DNA of 64,000 nt from Castor canadensis (taxonomy: Eukaryota; Chordata; Mammalia; Rodentia; Castoridae), in NCBI RefSeq assembly GCF_047511655.1, contig NC_133390.1, positions 168,226,083 through 168,290,082 of the forward strand, read 5' to 3'. Position numbers and translations under genes: made by a program. Shown here piece after piece: positions 22,441-34,700 of this stretch (the first letter of the stretch is position 1; each line of letters opens with the position of its first letter). Under the pieces are notes generated by a model. That model saw only the letters and a list, made by a program, of their open reading frames with translations, was not told the DNA's origin and made no database searches.

Positions 22441-23534
22441 CACATTTTGCTATTTTTTGGGGGGGGTGTAAAACAAAAACCCCACATGATATTGAAGAAG
22501 GAATGTCCAGGGCTGGAGGTGACTTATCTGATTCTCTTTTCCATAAGAGGGAATCCAGTGAAATCTGTGTTTGGATATTGGGAACCCTGGGCTTAAAAAT
22601 CCCAATTACTATGTGAACTTGAACAATTACTTCATCTCCCCCACTGTTCCCCCAGCCTCTGTTCAAGCGCAGATCTGACAAAGTTCCTACTCAGGAATAG
22701 ATACTTGGGGTGTCTGGTGCTTTGGTTACCAATTAACAATGAACAAGAAAATACTTTTGACAACGTAACAGCAAAAAACAGTTAATCACTGCGGTTTTTA
22801 CACTTTAGTGTAAATACGAACTAGCTTGGGGAGCTTCTAAGCCTGAGCACTCTGCAGTTGCAGAGTGACTTATTCTTAAGAAGGCAGTATTGGTGATTAT
22901 GCTAGGACAACAGACATAAGCCAAGACTGTCCCAGGTGAAGCGTGCAGCTATGCTTACACAGAGGAGTTTAATTCTGGAGGGCTCAATCTATTTGGAGCA
23001 AATCTCACAAACCTGAGGCGATCATAGCTAACGTTAAGCGCTTTCAAACGGCAGGTATTGTGCTGAATACATTCCATTATGAGTCACCTCCGTTATTCTC
23101 ACCTAACCTTTAAGAGGTGGGCGGGTTTATCATCTTCCATTGAGAAAACAGTTTAAGTGAGCTCTTTCAAGATCACATCTGGGGTGGAGGGGCAAGGATA
23201 TGGAAACCAGACTGATGTGATCTTCTAGTTTACATTGTTTACTTCCGATTTTCTTGACTTCCTTCCACCCCACCCCCCCGAAGCGGGAGGCAGCCAGCGT
23301 CTAGGACACCAGTGAGGATGCGCAGCCGGAGCGTCTGCGGAGCCACGCTAACAGCAGGTGGCAAACTTGTCCTCTTCCCAGCTAAGACGGGTGGTCAGCT
23401 CACTTAGAGGCCAGAAGTGGGTGGAGCTACTATTCTGAGCCGTTGGATCCTGCCTAGGATTCAGGCAGGGAGCTTGACAGCTGTCGACTGCTTGCAAGGC
23501 TAAACTTCACAGCTGCTTTGAGGTCTGTGAGGAC

Positions 23535-23640
23535 TTGCACAGGTGTTCTTGTGGAGCTGGTGATCCAGCCCAGGGCCTTGCTCATGCCAGGCGAGCACTC
23601 CGCTACAGAGCCACACCTCCAGCCTCAGTGAGGCTGGTGA
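23535..23640 (-). repeat. ID-like SINE, antisense
   Basis: 'cagggccttgctcatgccag' and 'ctacagagccacacctccag' mark the unit. Confidence 0.55.
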
Positions 23641-24238
23641 ACCGTAAACCAGTGGCTTTCAGCTTAACATTTGCCAACTATGCCTAAAGCCCTTTTTATT
23701 ATATGCACTCTTCCAGCCCCTTGCGCGCGACTGGATTTCTTTTACTCAACAGCTCTTACAACTTGTGGAGGATCGCGATGGAATAATGTTTGATTTGCAT
23801 GCCGCGTGGATGTGCATGGGGACAAGGCTCACATACATACAGGTACCCAACGCGATATGAGGCCCAGAGACGCCAAGACCTGGCCGGAAGCAGCAGAGCG
23901 GTGCGGAGGCTAGGACCCAGGTGCCCACCACGTCTTGAGCCTACGTCACCAGGACTCCGCCCCCGTATCGCGACCGACCCCGAGCCCCCAGAAAATGCCA
24001 AACCAGCACCGTCGTCCCTAGGTCGTCAAACCAGGTTCTCCAGCCCCTCCGGGTGTGTTCGCAGGGGAAACTGAGGCGGGGAGCGGGCTTGTGAATTTAC
24101 TGCTCTCTTAGTCCCTACCCCAAGGACACCAAAGCTGTTTTCCCTTCCTCAGGGCCGCAAAGAATAGCAGGGAAGGACGGGAGAAAGGGGAAAAGGCTGA
24201 AAGCAGGATCTGAACCACCAGCCGACCCTGCCACACTC

Positions 24239-24249
24239 AAGATGGCGGC
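24239..24249 (+). promoter_or_regulatory. YY1-type element 1 of PCIF1 promoter
   Basis: AAGATGGCGGC, the extended YY1 motif seen in many TATA-less promoters. A second identical copy is at 24319-24329 and an inverted copy (GCCGCCATCTT) at 24546-24556, the last within intron 1. Confidence 0.6.
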
Positions 24250-24283
24250 GCGGCCGCGGCGAGGTCCCTCAGAGGCGGTACCA

Positions 24284-24293
24284 GCGCATGCGC
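24284..24293. promoter_or_regulatory. NRF1 site
   Basis: GCGCATGCGC is the perfect NRF1 palindrome, located within about 140 bp upstream of the PCIF1 first donor. Occupancy is inferred. Confidence 0.6.
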
Positions 24294-24299
24294 AGCGCG

Positions 24300-24418
24300 G
24301 AGTCCCGGCCCGGGACACAAGATGGCGGCAGCGGCACTGGGGAGGGCGAGGCGGAGGCGGCAAAACGGGCGGTCGAGCAGAACGTGTAGCCGCATCCCCT
24401 CGAGTCCGCTTCGGGCAG
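24300..24418 (+). other. PCIF1: PCIF1 noncoding exon 1
   Basis: The exon ends at TCGGGCAG|GTAAGA (donor at 24419), inside a CpG island and just downstream of AAGATGGCGGC elements that often lie at or near transcription starts. The 5' limit is approximate, since no TATA box is visible. Confidence 0.6.
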
Positions 24419-25264
24419 GTAAGAGCCCCAGGAAGCCATGGTCTCGCCGCGAGCCAAGGCAGGGTCCGGGAATCCGAAGCTAGGCGGCGGTGGACCCCGC
24501 CGGTGCTTTCCGCTTGGGGCTGCCGCTTGCCCCGTGTCTTTCGCCGCCGCCATCTTAGGCCCGCGGGTGGGCAGCCGGGCCGGTGGCTGAGGTGAGGGAA
24601 GTGGGCCTGGAGAGCGCGGGCGGAGCAGCCTCCAGGGTCCCTCCGCTACTGCCGCCGCCGCCGCCTTTGTGTCGGGCTCCGACTCTGAGTCGCCTCAGCC
24701 CGGGGGCGGGAGCGCGCGGCGGGGCGGGGGGCGGAGCTCAGGAGATGGGCCGGCGCGCGCGCGCGCGCCAGTCTGTCGGCCCCCGCAGGGGCTGGGGCAG
24801 GGGCAGGTGCACGCGCGCTGGAGTGCGCCCCCCCACGCCTGCGCATTTCGCAAGCCCTGTGACTCCGCCCTACTGGACCGGAGCGTTTTGATTGGTACGC
24901 TACTGGGAAGCTCCCGCCCCATCTTTCTCCAATCCTGGCATCAGATTTTTTCCTTCTGGTAGGTTCCTTTGGTTGCGCAGATGCAGTTGTTTGTGCTTAG
25001 GTTTTGCTGCTGTTAGTGCCTTGCGGTGCTCGTGGGGGTCGGGAAGCCGTAGGCAAAATAAAAAGGTCTTAACCAGAACAGATGTCTTGTAGTGGGTTGT
25101 AAAGTATTCTGGATGCTGTGCACAGGGGGGTCGAGTGGTTCTGAAGCTGGGAAGCTGCAGAAGGGCCTGGAACAACAACAACAAAAAAAGGTCTGGAAGT
25201 ACGCCCAAGCCCAAAGTGGTACCTCATCCACAGACCTGCTGCACCCGAGTCTCAGAAATAATTT

Positions 25265-25350
25265 AAATTTGCGGCGCTGAGGATCAAACTCAGCGTCTCA
25301 CGCATGCTGGGCAATCGCTCTACCACTGAGCTACACCCCAGACCCTAGTC
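25265..25350 (-). repeat. ID-like SINE, antisense
   Basis: 'gaggatcaaactcagcgtct...ctaccactgagctacacccc' in PCIF1 intron 1. Confidence 0.6.
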
Positions 25351-25904
25351 AGTTTACATTGGTGAAGTTTTCAAATATGGTGTAGATTTTTTAAAAAAGT
25401 GAGCCATCTTTCTTTCTTCCCCTCTCAGGGTACTTTAAAGATTACAATTTCTTTTGTATCTCCCCTCCCCGTTTCTAGCTCCTTAAGATGTGAGGTAAGG
25501 TACAGGAATCTGAGGGGTTTTTTTTACAAGCCCCCAGATGGTTCTGATACACAGCTGGGTTTGGAAATGCTGCAGTGTCCCCATTTGGCCTCACATGAAA
25601 GCTTTTCTGCTGTGTGTCTTGTGCAAAGCGCATCTACCTGGTGCATCACCATCACAGGACATTTCTTGGGAAAACATTTTCAATAAAGGTGGATGAGATG
25701 TGCTGTATTATGCGTTTGCATGTTTTTATTTTTTTCAAAGAAGTGTGGCTTTCACTCTGCGTGGGTAGCTTGGGATGGGGCTCCAGATCCACAATTATAT
25801 ATGTTCACTTTTTTTTTTGGTCTAAGGGTACTTTGGTTGGCAAGGATGGCTAGGCAATTTGTGGGGGGCCCCGTGTGGAAAATGAACACATAGGCTTTTT
25901 ATTT

Positions 25905-27110
25905 AAAAGTAAAAGCTAGTGGCTCAGCTTGTAATCCTAGCTACTCAGGAGGCAGAGATCAGAATCCCGATTACAGCCAGCTCCAGGCAAATAGTTCCTA
26001 AGTCCTTATCACAAGAAACCCAAAAACCGTTGGTGGAGTGGCTCAGGCAGTAAAAGCATCTGCTTAGCAAGCATGAGGCCCTGAGTTCAAACCACAGTGC
26101 AGCCAGAAAAAAACAAAAAAAGCTGGATCTGGTGGCAGTCATGGGGAGACTAGGCAGGAGAATCACTTAAACTTAATAGTTGGAAACCAGCCTGGGAAAT
26201 ACAGTGAGACATCATTCAAAAAAATTTTGACAGGTGGGCACCGGTGGCTCATGCATGTAATCCCAGCTACTCAGGAGGCAGAAATCAGGAGGATTTGGGT
26301 TTGAAGCCAACCCGGGCAAATAGTTCGGAAGAGCCTATCTTGAAAAAAAACCATCAAGGGGTGGGGAGAGGGGGAGAAATGAGCCAAACATTGTATGCAC
26401 ATATGAATAAAAAATAAAAAGAAAAAACCATCAAAAAGGGATGGTGGAATGACTCAAGGTATAAGCCTTGAGTTCAAGCCCTAGTACTGAAAAACAAAAA
26501 CAACAACAACAAAAAAAACCCAAAAAAATTTGGCAAGAGCCAGGTGCTAATGGGTAGAGTACCTTGTCTGCAGTCTTGAAGCCCTGAGTTCAAACACCAG
26601 TCCCACCAAAAAAAAAAAAAATTGGCCTGGGTTTACAGCACAGTGCTAGAGGGCTTGCTTAGAATGCTCCATGCCCTGGCTGTGATCCCTAGCACTGCAA
26701 GGTAAAAATTCAAAAACTCAAGATGATGACATTAGAGATTAAACCAAGCATGTGGGCTGTGGGTCTTGGGATCTGTGCAACCATGAAGGTCAAAAGCCCA
26801 TGAAGAGGCTGGAAGCTTGACTCACATGGTAGAGTGCCTGCCTACCAAGCTCCAGACCCTGAGTTCAGATGCCTGTTATTGCCAAAACAAAAAGCTGGGT
26901 GCTGGTGGCTCACATCTGTAATCTTAGCTACTCAGGAGGCAGAGACCTGGAGGCTCAAGGTTTGAGGTCAGCCCAAGCAAATAGTTTGCAAGACCCTATC
27001 TCAAAAATACCCAACTCGGGCTGGGAATGTAGCTCAGTGGTTGAGTGTTTGCTTAGCATGTATGAGGCCCTGGGTTTACTCCCTAGTACCAACAAAAAAA
27101 AAAAAAAAGG
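25905..27110 (+). repeat. Cluster of about six SINEs in PCIF1 intron 1
   Basis: Successive sense-strand units: composite 25905-26130, a B1-like piece to 26225, composite 26225-26510 (interrupted by a LINE 3' end), ID-like 26535-26610, 26625-26705 and 26810-26890, composite 26890-27110. All share the plus orientation. Confidence 0.7.
26358..26420 (+). mobile_element. 63-bp LINE 3' end inserted in a SINE, with target-site duplication
   Basis: A G-rich tract, GAGAAATGAGCC, TGCACATATGAATAAAA and an A-rich tail. It is flanked by AAAAAACCATCAA at 26345-26357 and 26422-26434. It splits the A-rich linker of the composite SINE. Confidence 0.7.
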
Positions 27111-27317
27111 AAGGAAAAGAAAAGAAAAATGCCCACGAAAGCAAACCTATTGGTTGGAAAGTTTGAGAAGTACCATTTTCATCCCCTGAATCTCCAAGTC
27201 CTTCCTGTGTGTTTCTTAGGAGCTCCCAACTTGCTGTGTCCTTGCCCCACTTGCTGTTTTCTCTGCCTGGGAGCATTTCACAGGTCAGTGACTTTCTTTT
27301 CTTCTATTTGTGTCTAG

Positions 27318-27492
27318 CTGCCAATGCAAGGAGACCCCAGGACCCCTGTCCACTCCACTGCTGACCAGCCCACCTACCTGTGCTGAGCCTTTCCGCAGGC
27401 CTTCCCCTTTGCTTCTGTGGGATCCTGTGACGTGGGGTCAGTCCGGCTGGAGAAGAAAAACCCTCTCATGCTAGTGTTGCAGACCCCAGAGG
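27318..27492 (+). other. PCIF1: Probable PCIF1 noncoding exon 2
   Basis: A 175-bp segment bounded by a pyrimidine-rich acceptor (TTTGTGTCTAG) and a donor (AGAGG|GTGAGA). It is repeat free, whereas the DNA left of it is packed with SINEs. From memory it resembles human PCIF1 5' UTR sequence, which is not verified. The start-codon exon begins at 28776, with 19 noncoding bases before the ATG. Confidence 0.55.
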
Positions 27493-28794
27493 GTGAGAAA
27501 GGGGGACCTCATTGAAACCCCTGGGCTCATCCCTAAGGAATAGTCGCAGCCTTTTTGTTATCAAGGCCCTCTTTTGGTGTATGTATGTTCTGTTGCCCCT
27601 GCTGTACTGTACCAATGAAGGAACCATTCACTTTTCCCTTTCCAAATTAACAAAGCTGTCTATAACTGAGTACAATAAAATCAACATCCCAGTGATTCCT
27701 ATGATTTCATCACAGCCAATCAGGGCTCCTGATCAGCATAAGCTAATCAGGGTGGCCACAATGAGTTGGTAAAATTTCAGCATGCAAAGACAATTAATGT
27801 TTAAATCTGCCTTTGTGGTCTTATGTGGGGAAATTGATTTCTTGTGGGTGTTGTGACATATTGAAAACAACTTTAGCATCACCAGTTGGATCTCACTTGG
27901 CTCTCAAAGGGTCTGACAGCCCTGGGCTGGGAACCACTTTGGTCATTGAGGTTTAGGCTGGGGGTGCTTTGAGTGGGGAATTGGTGAAAACAAATCTGAA
28001 GGAGCTGGCTTCCTTGCTGGTACTTAGTAAAGTCATTTTTTACCTGGGAATTCTGAAGGACTGAGTTAGTCCTTCTTGGTTGCCCTGGTTTCTTTAGTAT
28101 CAGACTGCTTCCTACCATGCAGCGTAGCTTGAAGCAGCCAGTTAGATACCACGCCTCTTCCCCAGCTGCACTTTGTTCTGAGATTCCACTGAATGGAAGC
28201 AGTAAAATGCTATCCCCACCTCTAAGGGGAATTACTGGTCCTTCTTGCTGGAGTAGCTTCTCAAGGGCAGACCCTGTTCTGTCTCCTTTGCCATTCTAGG
28301 TGCTTTGTAAATGTTTGCAGAATTAGTAGAGCTCCCATTGGGTCCAGGTAGCATATGGAGCTCTGGTGAGACATGCATTGGACCAGTTCCTGTTCCAAAT
28401 AAGGAGACAACCCCAGTTGCTAATTCCAACCATTTGAGTGCCACTGTGGTGGTGGTCATGGCACTGAGTGGGCTCGGACCACTTAACCTAGGCAGGGAGC
28501 AGTCATGGAAGGCTTCCTGGAGTATGTGAGCCCAGGGGCAAGCCAGGCAGAGAATTGAGGAAAGGGTATTTTAGGGAGGGACAACAGCAGGAGGGCACCT
28601 ATTTTATAGTTGAGAGAACCACGGCTTAGATCCCAGGGGTCATTCTGTGGTGCCAGCTGTCTCTCCAGGACAAAATTGAATTGGATTTCTCCATATCTAT
28701 GGGTGGTCACTAGGGCCCTTGGTTGTAATTGGTGGGTGTGATGGAGCTGACACGCTTTGGTCCTCTGTGTGGCAGGTCCCGTGTGGGTGCTGAG

Positions 28795-31700
28795 ATGGCC
28801 AATGAGAATCATGGTAGTCCTCGGGAAGAAGCGTCCCTGCTGAGTCACTCTCCAGGCACCTCCAGCCAGCCCTGTTCTCCAAAGCCAATGCGCCTGGTAC
28901 AGGATCTACCAGGTATTGACGAGGAGTGGTGGTAGAGCAGTGGGGAAGGAAGGGGCATCTGAGAACAGCCTGACCTGGGCCATGTTCCACATTTGTCTGC
29001 AGAGGAGCTGGTGCACGCGGGCTGGGAAAAGTGCTGGAGCCGGAGGGAGAACCGTCCCTACTACTTCAACCGATTCACCAACCAGTCCCTGTGGGAAATG
29101 CCTGTACTGGGCCAACACGATGTGATTGTGAGTGCCAGCCTTAGTCAGAGCAGCCTTTGGCAAGTGGGTCTTCCTTTGGTGTACCCTGAGCAGCTATATG
29201 TTTAGCCCTGTGCTGCAGATAGATACAATGTCCAGCAAGACAGTCCTTGCTTTCTTGGAATCTACACTCACATGAGAGACTGACAAGTAAACAGATAAAT
29301 CTAATAGTGTGGAATAGAAAACTGCTTCGTGTTGAGGGCCCTGTGCAAGTGAGATAGGCATGCTCCCTGCTGGGGCTAGGGTTCAAGTGATAGAGTCCCT
29401 GCCCGGCAAGCGCAAGGGCCTGAGTTCAAACCCCAGTATTGCCAAAAAGATACACATACGCCATGCCCTGTGGCGTGCTCAGTCTGCTCATGTGGTAGTA
29501 GGATCACACTTGTCGATTTGTATGAAGAATGGTATTGGAGTACATCAGGGACCCTGGCCTGAGGAAGGGGAAGAGACAGGAAAGGTTCTTGAGAATCAGC
29601 CTTTAACTGATTAACTAAGTGAGAGTGGTAAGAGGGGAAATGGAAGAACACTCTAGGAACTGGAGTGTCAGTTTGATGGGAATTCCAGGAACGAGCTGTC
29701 TGGTGGGAATATTGGCTTTTGGGTCTCTCGCAGCTGTAACAACTTTTACTGGCTATAGTCAAGCAAGTGACTTTCATTTTGCATTTGAAGACACTGAAAT
29801 TCAGTGGGGGAAATGATTGGCTCAAGGCCTTACAGCTAACATAGGCAGAGCAGGATTTTTTCAGGGCCACACACACTCATGGTGTCACCAGAGGAGGTCC
29901 ATTCACAGAGAACCTTGGTTTTTTGAAAATAAGCACTTCTTGAGTTTTCTTTTATTCCTGACTTTCATTCTTTTCTTAAGGAAAATAAATTAGCGTACTG
30001 AGTGTCGATCTTGTGCCATATGTCATGCTATGCAAGTCATACTCACTGATTCGTGTCATAATCTTCTCAGTGGTGAAGTAGGGCTTAATGTGGCCATTCT
30101 GAAGGTGAGGGAATTAGGAAGGGGGGGTAAGCTTACCTGAGCCTGCAGAGTTACAAGTGGCAGGTGGGAGCAGAGCCCAGTGTTCTCCCCCTGCATCCCA
30201 GCTCTCTGTGCTCTTTGAGGAGTAAGAGTAGGGTGGGTGGGCAAGAAGATTCTGAATTACTGGGGTGCCTAAGCTGCTGGCCCCAGTTGCAACTCTGCTG
30301 GTCTCCCTCCACCAGTCGGACCCTTTGGGGCTGAATGCGACCCCACTGCCCCAAGACTCAAGCTTGGTGGAAACCCCCCCGGCTGAGAACAAGTCCAGAA
30401 AGCGGCAGCTCTCGGAAGAGCAGCCAAGTGGCAATGGTGTGAAGAAGCCCAAGGTGAGTGTGTGGGGTCTCAGGACATGCCTGGTAAGTGGCCATCGCAG
30501 GCAGCCAGCCAGCCAGCAGGCCCTGTACAAGGGCTGGGCATCAGCAAGCTGGTCAGGAGGGAGGCCTGGGCTGCAGCTCACCAGGAAGCAGTGCTGAATT
30601 TGGGTTGCTGTCTCCTGAACTAATGCCTTTGATTTTTCTGTTCCAGATTGAAATCCCTGTGACACCCACAGGCCAGTCAGTGCCCAGCTCACCCAGTGTC
30701 CCAGGAACCCCCACACTGAAGATTTGGGGTGCATCCCCTGAAGATAAACAGCAGGCAGCCCTCCTCCGGCCCACTGAGTAAGTCCCTGTGGATTGGCTTG
30801 CAGGCGCCATTGGTGATGGCCTGCCAGCCTGGGACTCTGGGGTATGGTGGTGGAGGGCAGGGTATCTTAATTGCTCCTGTGTGTGCCAAGGGTGTACTGG
30901 GATCTGGATATCCAGACCAATGCTGTCATCAAGCACCGGGGGCCTTCGGAGGTCCTGCCCCCGCATCCTGAAGTGGAATTGCTCCGCTCCCAGCTGATCT
31001 TGAAGCTTCGGCAGCACTACCGGGAGCTGTGCCAGCAGCGGGAGGGTAATTGCCCCCAGGCCACAGCCCTCACGGTTTCCCTCCCGCTTTAGCAAGAGTT
31101 GGGACTACATCAGGTAGGCTTGGGGATGGCAGAGGGAGCTTGGTGCTTCAGAGCATGTGCTGCGGAGGGGAGCAGACCTGTTGGGAGTCCCCGCTCCATT
31201 GTCCGCTGGCTCTGTGATCCCAGGCACTTCGCTTAACTACTCTGTACTTTGGTTCTCTCATCTGTAAGATGAGGACAGTAACCGATCTTACAGAAAGGGT
31301 GGCTAGAGCTGTTTGCCAGGCACTGTCAACACTTTTCACGTGTCTGTAAAAGATCATAAAGACAAGAATATCTATAGTGCACAGGATTATTCCAAGTAGT
31401 AAGTGAAATGGATAAGCACTCAATAAGTTGCAGCTTTTAATTTTTTTTTTTTTTCCTACTGGAGATTGAACCTAGGGCCTGGCACAGGGTAGGCAAGTGC
31501 TCTACCATTTGAGCTACGCCTCTAACCCTTTAACTTTTATAAATAAGCCTTCTTGGCTTTGCTGAACTATAGACTCCTCCCTCCCTTATTAGCACTTGTT
31601 AACACTATGAAACTCAGTGATTCAAGCCAGACATGGTGGCACACATCTGCCTGAGGCAGGAGGATGGCAAGTAATGAGGCTAGTGTGGGATATATGAGAC

Positions 31701-34700
31701 CCTGATAACTAAAAAAAAAAAACAAAAAAAAAAAAACGAGAACAACAACAGAGAAACCCCCTAGTGATTCTCAGAATATAGTTTGGAAGATGCAGCCTGG
31801 AAAATAACCATGGGGGTACTAGGAAGCCTCTCTTGTGTGCTGAAGCGTGGATCTCAGCAGCTCTCATCCTGCAGGAATTGAGCCTCCTCGGGAGTCTTTC
31901 AACCGCTGGATGCTTGAGCGAAAGGTGGTGGACAAAGGATCTGATCCCTTGTTGCCGAGCAATTGTGAACCAGTTGTGTCACCTTCCATGTTTCGTGAAA
32001 TCATGAATGACATTCCCATCAGGTATAGCTCCACAGCTGGGCCATTTGGTATCTGTGCTCAGTTGTGTAAAAGGGCTCTAACTTTGCCCACTTTCTAATC
32101 AGGTTATCCCGAATCAAGTTCCGGGAGGAAGCCAAGCGCCTGCTCTTCAAATACGCAGAGGCTGCCAGGCGGCTCATCGAGTCCAGGTTTGGCTCTCTGC
32201 CCTCTGAAGCAGGTCCATGACCAAAGAGGAAGGTCTAAGGCCATCTGGACCATGCTCACACAGGGCTGCTCCTGCTCCCAAAGACAGAACAAGGGGTGGG
32301 ATGTAAGCCTAGAGGCCAATGCCTAGATGACAGCCAAATGGAATGAGGGGAAGAGGGTGGAGCAGACACCGGAATAGCTGATCCATATGCACAGCTGAGC
32401 CCTTTCTCCTGCCCTTGACTTGCAGGAGTGCATCCCCAGACAGTAGGAAGGTGGTAAAGTGGAACGTGGAGGACACTTTCAGCTGGCTTCGAAAGGACCA
32501 TTCAGCCTCCAAGGAGGACTACATGGTGAGTGGGCCCCATAAGGAGGCCAGTTGAAAGGTTCTGTGACTGCTTTCTCCAGGAAGCCTCCTGTGCCTGTTG
32601 GGCTGGTTAAGGCTCCCACAGCAGACCTTGCCTTTTACCAGTCCCTAGACTCCTGACTATGGAGATGTTTACCCAAGCTCCTGGCTTTCTCCCAAAGATC
32701 ATTTTCATTAATATTCTTAATGTGGTCTTAATCTTGGCCACATACAAGTAGCTGCCTTTTCAATTTAATGAATGTTCATCATCTCCCCTGAGAAGATTTC
32801 AGAAACAGATTGGTAAACTGCCAAACTGCTTTTTCTTATGTGTGTGTTTGTCCATATTACAGTTAAGAGCCACCTTCAAATTTAATTCCCTTCTCCTGAT
32901 ATGTCCAGACAATTCTGTTGTCTGGTCAGAACCTATCACTTCTTAAACCACTCCACCAGCACTAGCAATGGGCTTTCTTTTCAGGACCATTTTTCACAAG
33001 AGGCAAGGTTTCGCACTTCACGATAGTAACTGTGTACTTGACACGTAGAGAGTGACAAAGGTAGGTGTACTCACTAGCCAGAGTGACTCATTTTCACTCT
33101 TCAGTTTCCACAGGAGTGATTCAGCAAAATCACAAATGCCTATAGTTGTCCTTGCAAGTAGCTAAAAGCTCAACTTTTAAATCTGCACCAAGTTCCCTGT
33201 GTTGTAGTCATCTCTCCCTGGTAAACTGCAGATGCTGTGAGCTGGGACCATGCCTGGCTCATCTGTTTCTCCATGAATTAGCAATGGGTTCACCCAGCAG
33301 ACACTGCTGGCATTTACTGAGCACTCATGCCAGGGGCTTGGCAAATCCTGAAGGGGAACCACCACACTTAACATTCAGACTGCCCTCTTTAGTGTTTCAT
33401 ATTCCCTTGGTAGTTGAGGAGCAAGATTCAGAGAAGCAGGTAAGTAGCAGGGTGTTTCAAAACCAGGACTGCTGGAATCCGACAGCCCTGTAGTTGCCTT
33501 CTAGTCCTGCTGATGTCCTTTGGCCTCCAAAAATGTCCTGATCAGGAGTCTTCTCCAGGACCGTCTGGAGCACCTGCGGAGGCAGTGTGGCCCCCATGTC
33601 TCGGCTGCAGCCAAGGATTCTGTGGAAGGCATCTGCAGTAAAATCTACCACATCTCCCTGGAGTATGTCAAACGGATCCGAGAGAAGCACCTCACCATCC
33701 TCAAGGAAAACAACATTCCAGGTAGGGGCAAGGCGGCAGGAAGCCAGCTGAAGTGCCATCAGCTGTGCGTCCAGGTCCTGATTGAAGGAACAAGTGAGGC
33801 TGAGCCTCAAGGTTAGGGACTGGTTTGGAGAGCCCAGTGATTTTGGGGACAGGACCTGGTGTGTCCTTTGGCTAGAGAGTGTCAGCACTCTGGGAAAAGG
33901 AGAAGTGATGAGAAAGGAAGAGCCAGAAGTTGATAGAGAAAGATGGGCCAGTTAGTTATGTAGACCAGGGTTTACATCCATTCTCTGCAAGTCCCCCCAC
34001 TTTCCCCAGATTGAGGTGTGATACTTGACCACAGGACTGTGAGTATTCATAGTATCATAGGGAACACAAACTGCTTACCTCCTAAAGATCACCAAGTAAG
34101 GTAGCCTAACTGTTAAGATGATGCAAAATTCATATGCCTGAGCCTACTTGTCTACCAGGCCCACAGCATGGCAAATGGGGTTTGCTTCAGTTCCAAGCAT
34201 GTTGACACCAGTTTCTGCCCCTGCCAGTTGCCATGGATTTGTTTTGTTTCTAATGGCTTTCTGTTCCCTTCATTACTGAAACTGTCTAACTCACAGTTTA
34301 CTAATCCACGGAAGAGACTTCTCTCACTTGGTACAAAGTACCTGGCACATAGTACGTGCCAAGGCTGTCTGGGACACTGTGGCCCCTCACTGCTTTCCCT
34401 GTCCACAGAGGAGGTGGAGGCCTCTGAAATGGAGCCCCGCCTGGTGTACTGCTACCCAGTGCGGCTAGCTGTATCTGCACCCCCCATGCCCAGTGTGGAG
34501 ATGCACATGGAGAATAATGTGGTCTGCATCCGGTATAAGGGAGAGATGGTCAAGGTCAGCCGGAACTACTTCAGTAAGCTGGTAAGAGCCTGGGGGTAGA
34601 AGGGGCCTAGCTGATGGCACAAGTTGGGGCCTGAGATCTTTTTCTTTTTTTTTCTGAGATTTTTCTTGACCCAGAGTCCTTAGCAGGTGGTCAGGGATAA

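Larger units (their letters stand above)
11250..24230. other. PLTP-PCIF1 intergenic region
   Basis: No exon is recognisable. It contains MIR, L2, L1, B1 and composite SINE copies (listed separately) between unique stretches at about 11.25-12.05, 15.05-16.3, 17.4-17.85, 18.87-19.3, 19.6-20.05, 20.6-21.3 and 22.5-24.2 kb. The human interval between these genes is also gene-free. Confidence 0.7.
24230..24900 (+). promoter_or_regulatory. CpG-island promoter of PCIF1
   Basis: Very GC- and CpG-rich, without a TATA box. It contains a perfect NRF1 palindrome, three YY1-type elements and a (GC)8 run. It fits a housekeeping promoter directed rightwards into PCIF1. PLTP is transcribed away from it 13 kb to the left. 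Confidence 0.8.

Noticed and set aside
24242-24962. Long Arg/Gly/Pro-rich frames in the PCIF1 CpG island
   Set aside because: Composition-driven, overlapping on several frames and strands, and interrupted by the PCIF1 first splice donor.
29376-29876. A 166-codon minus-strand frame in a PCIF1 intron
   Set aside because: Part of it is the translation of an antisense ID-like SINE and the rest has no recognisable domain or splice context.
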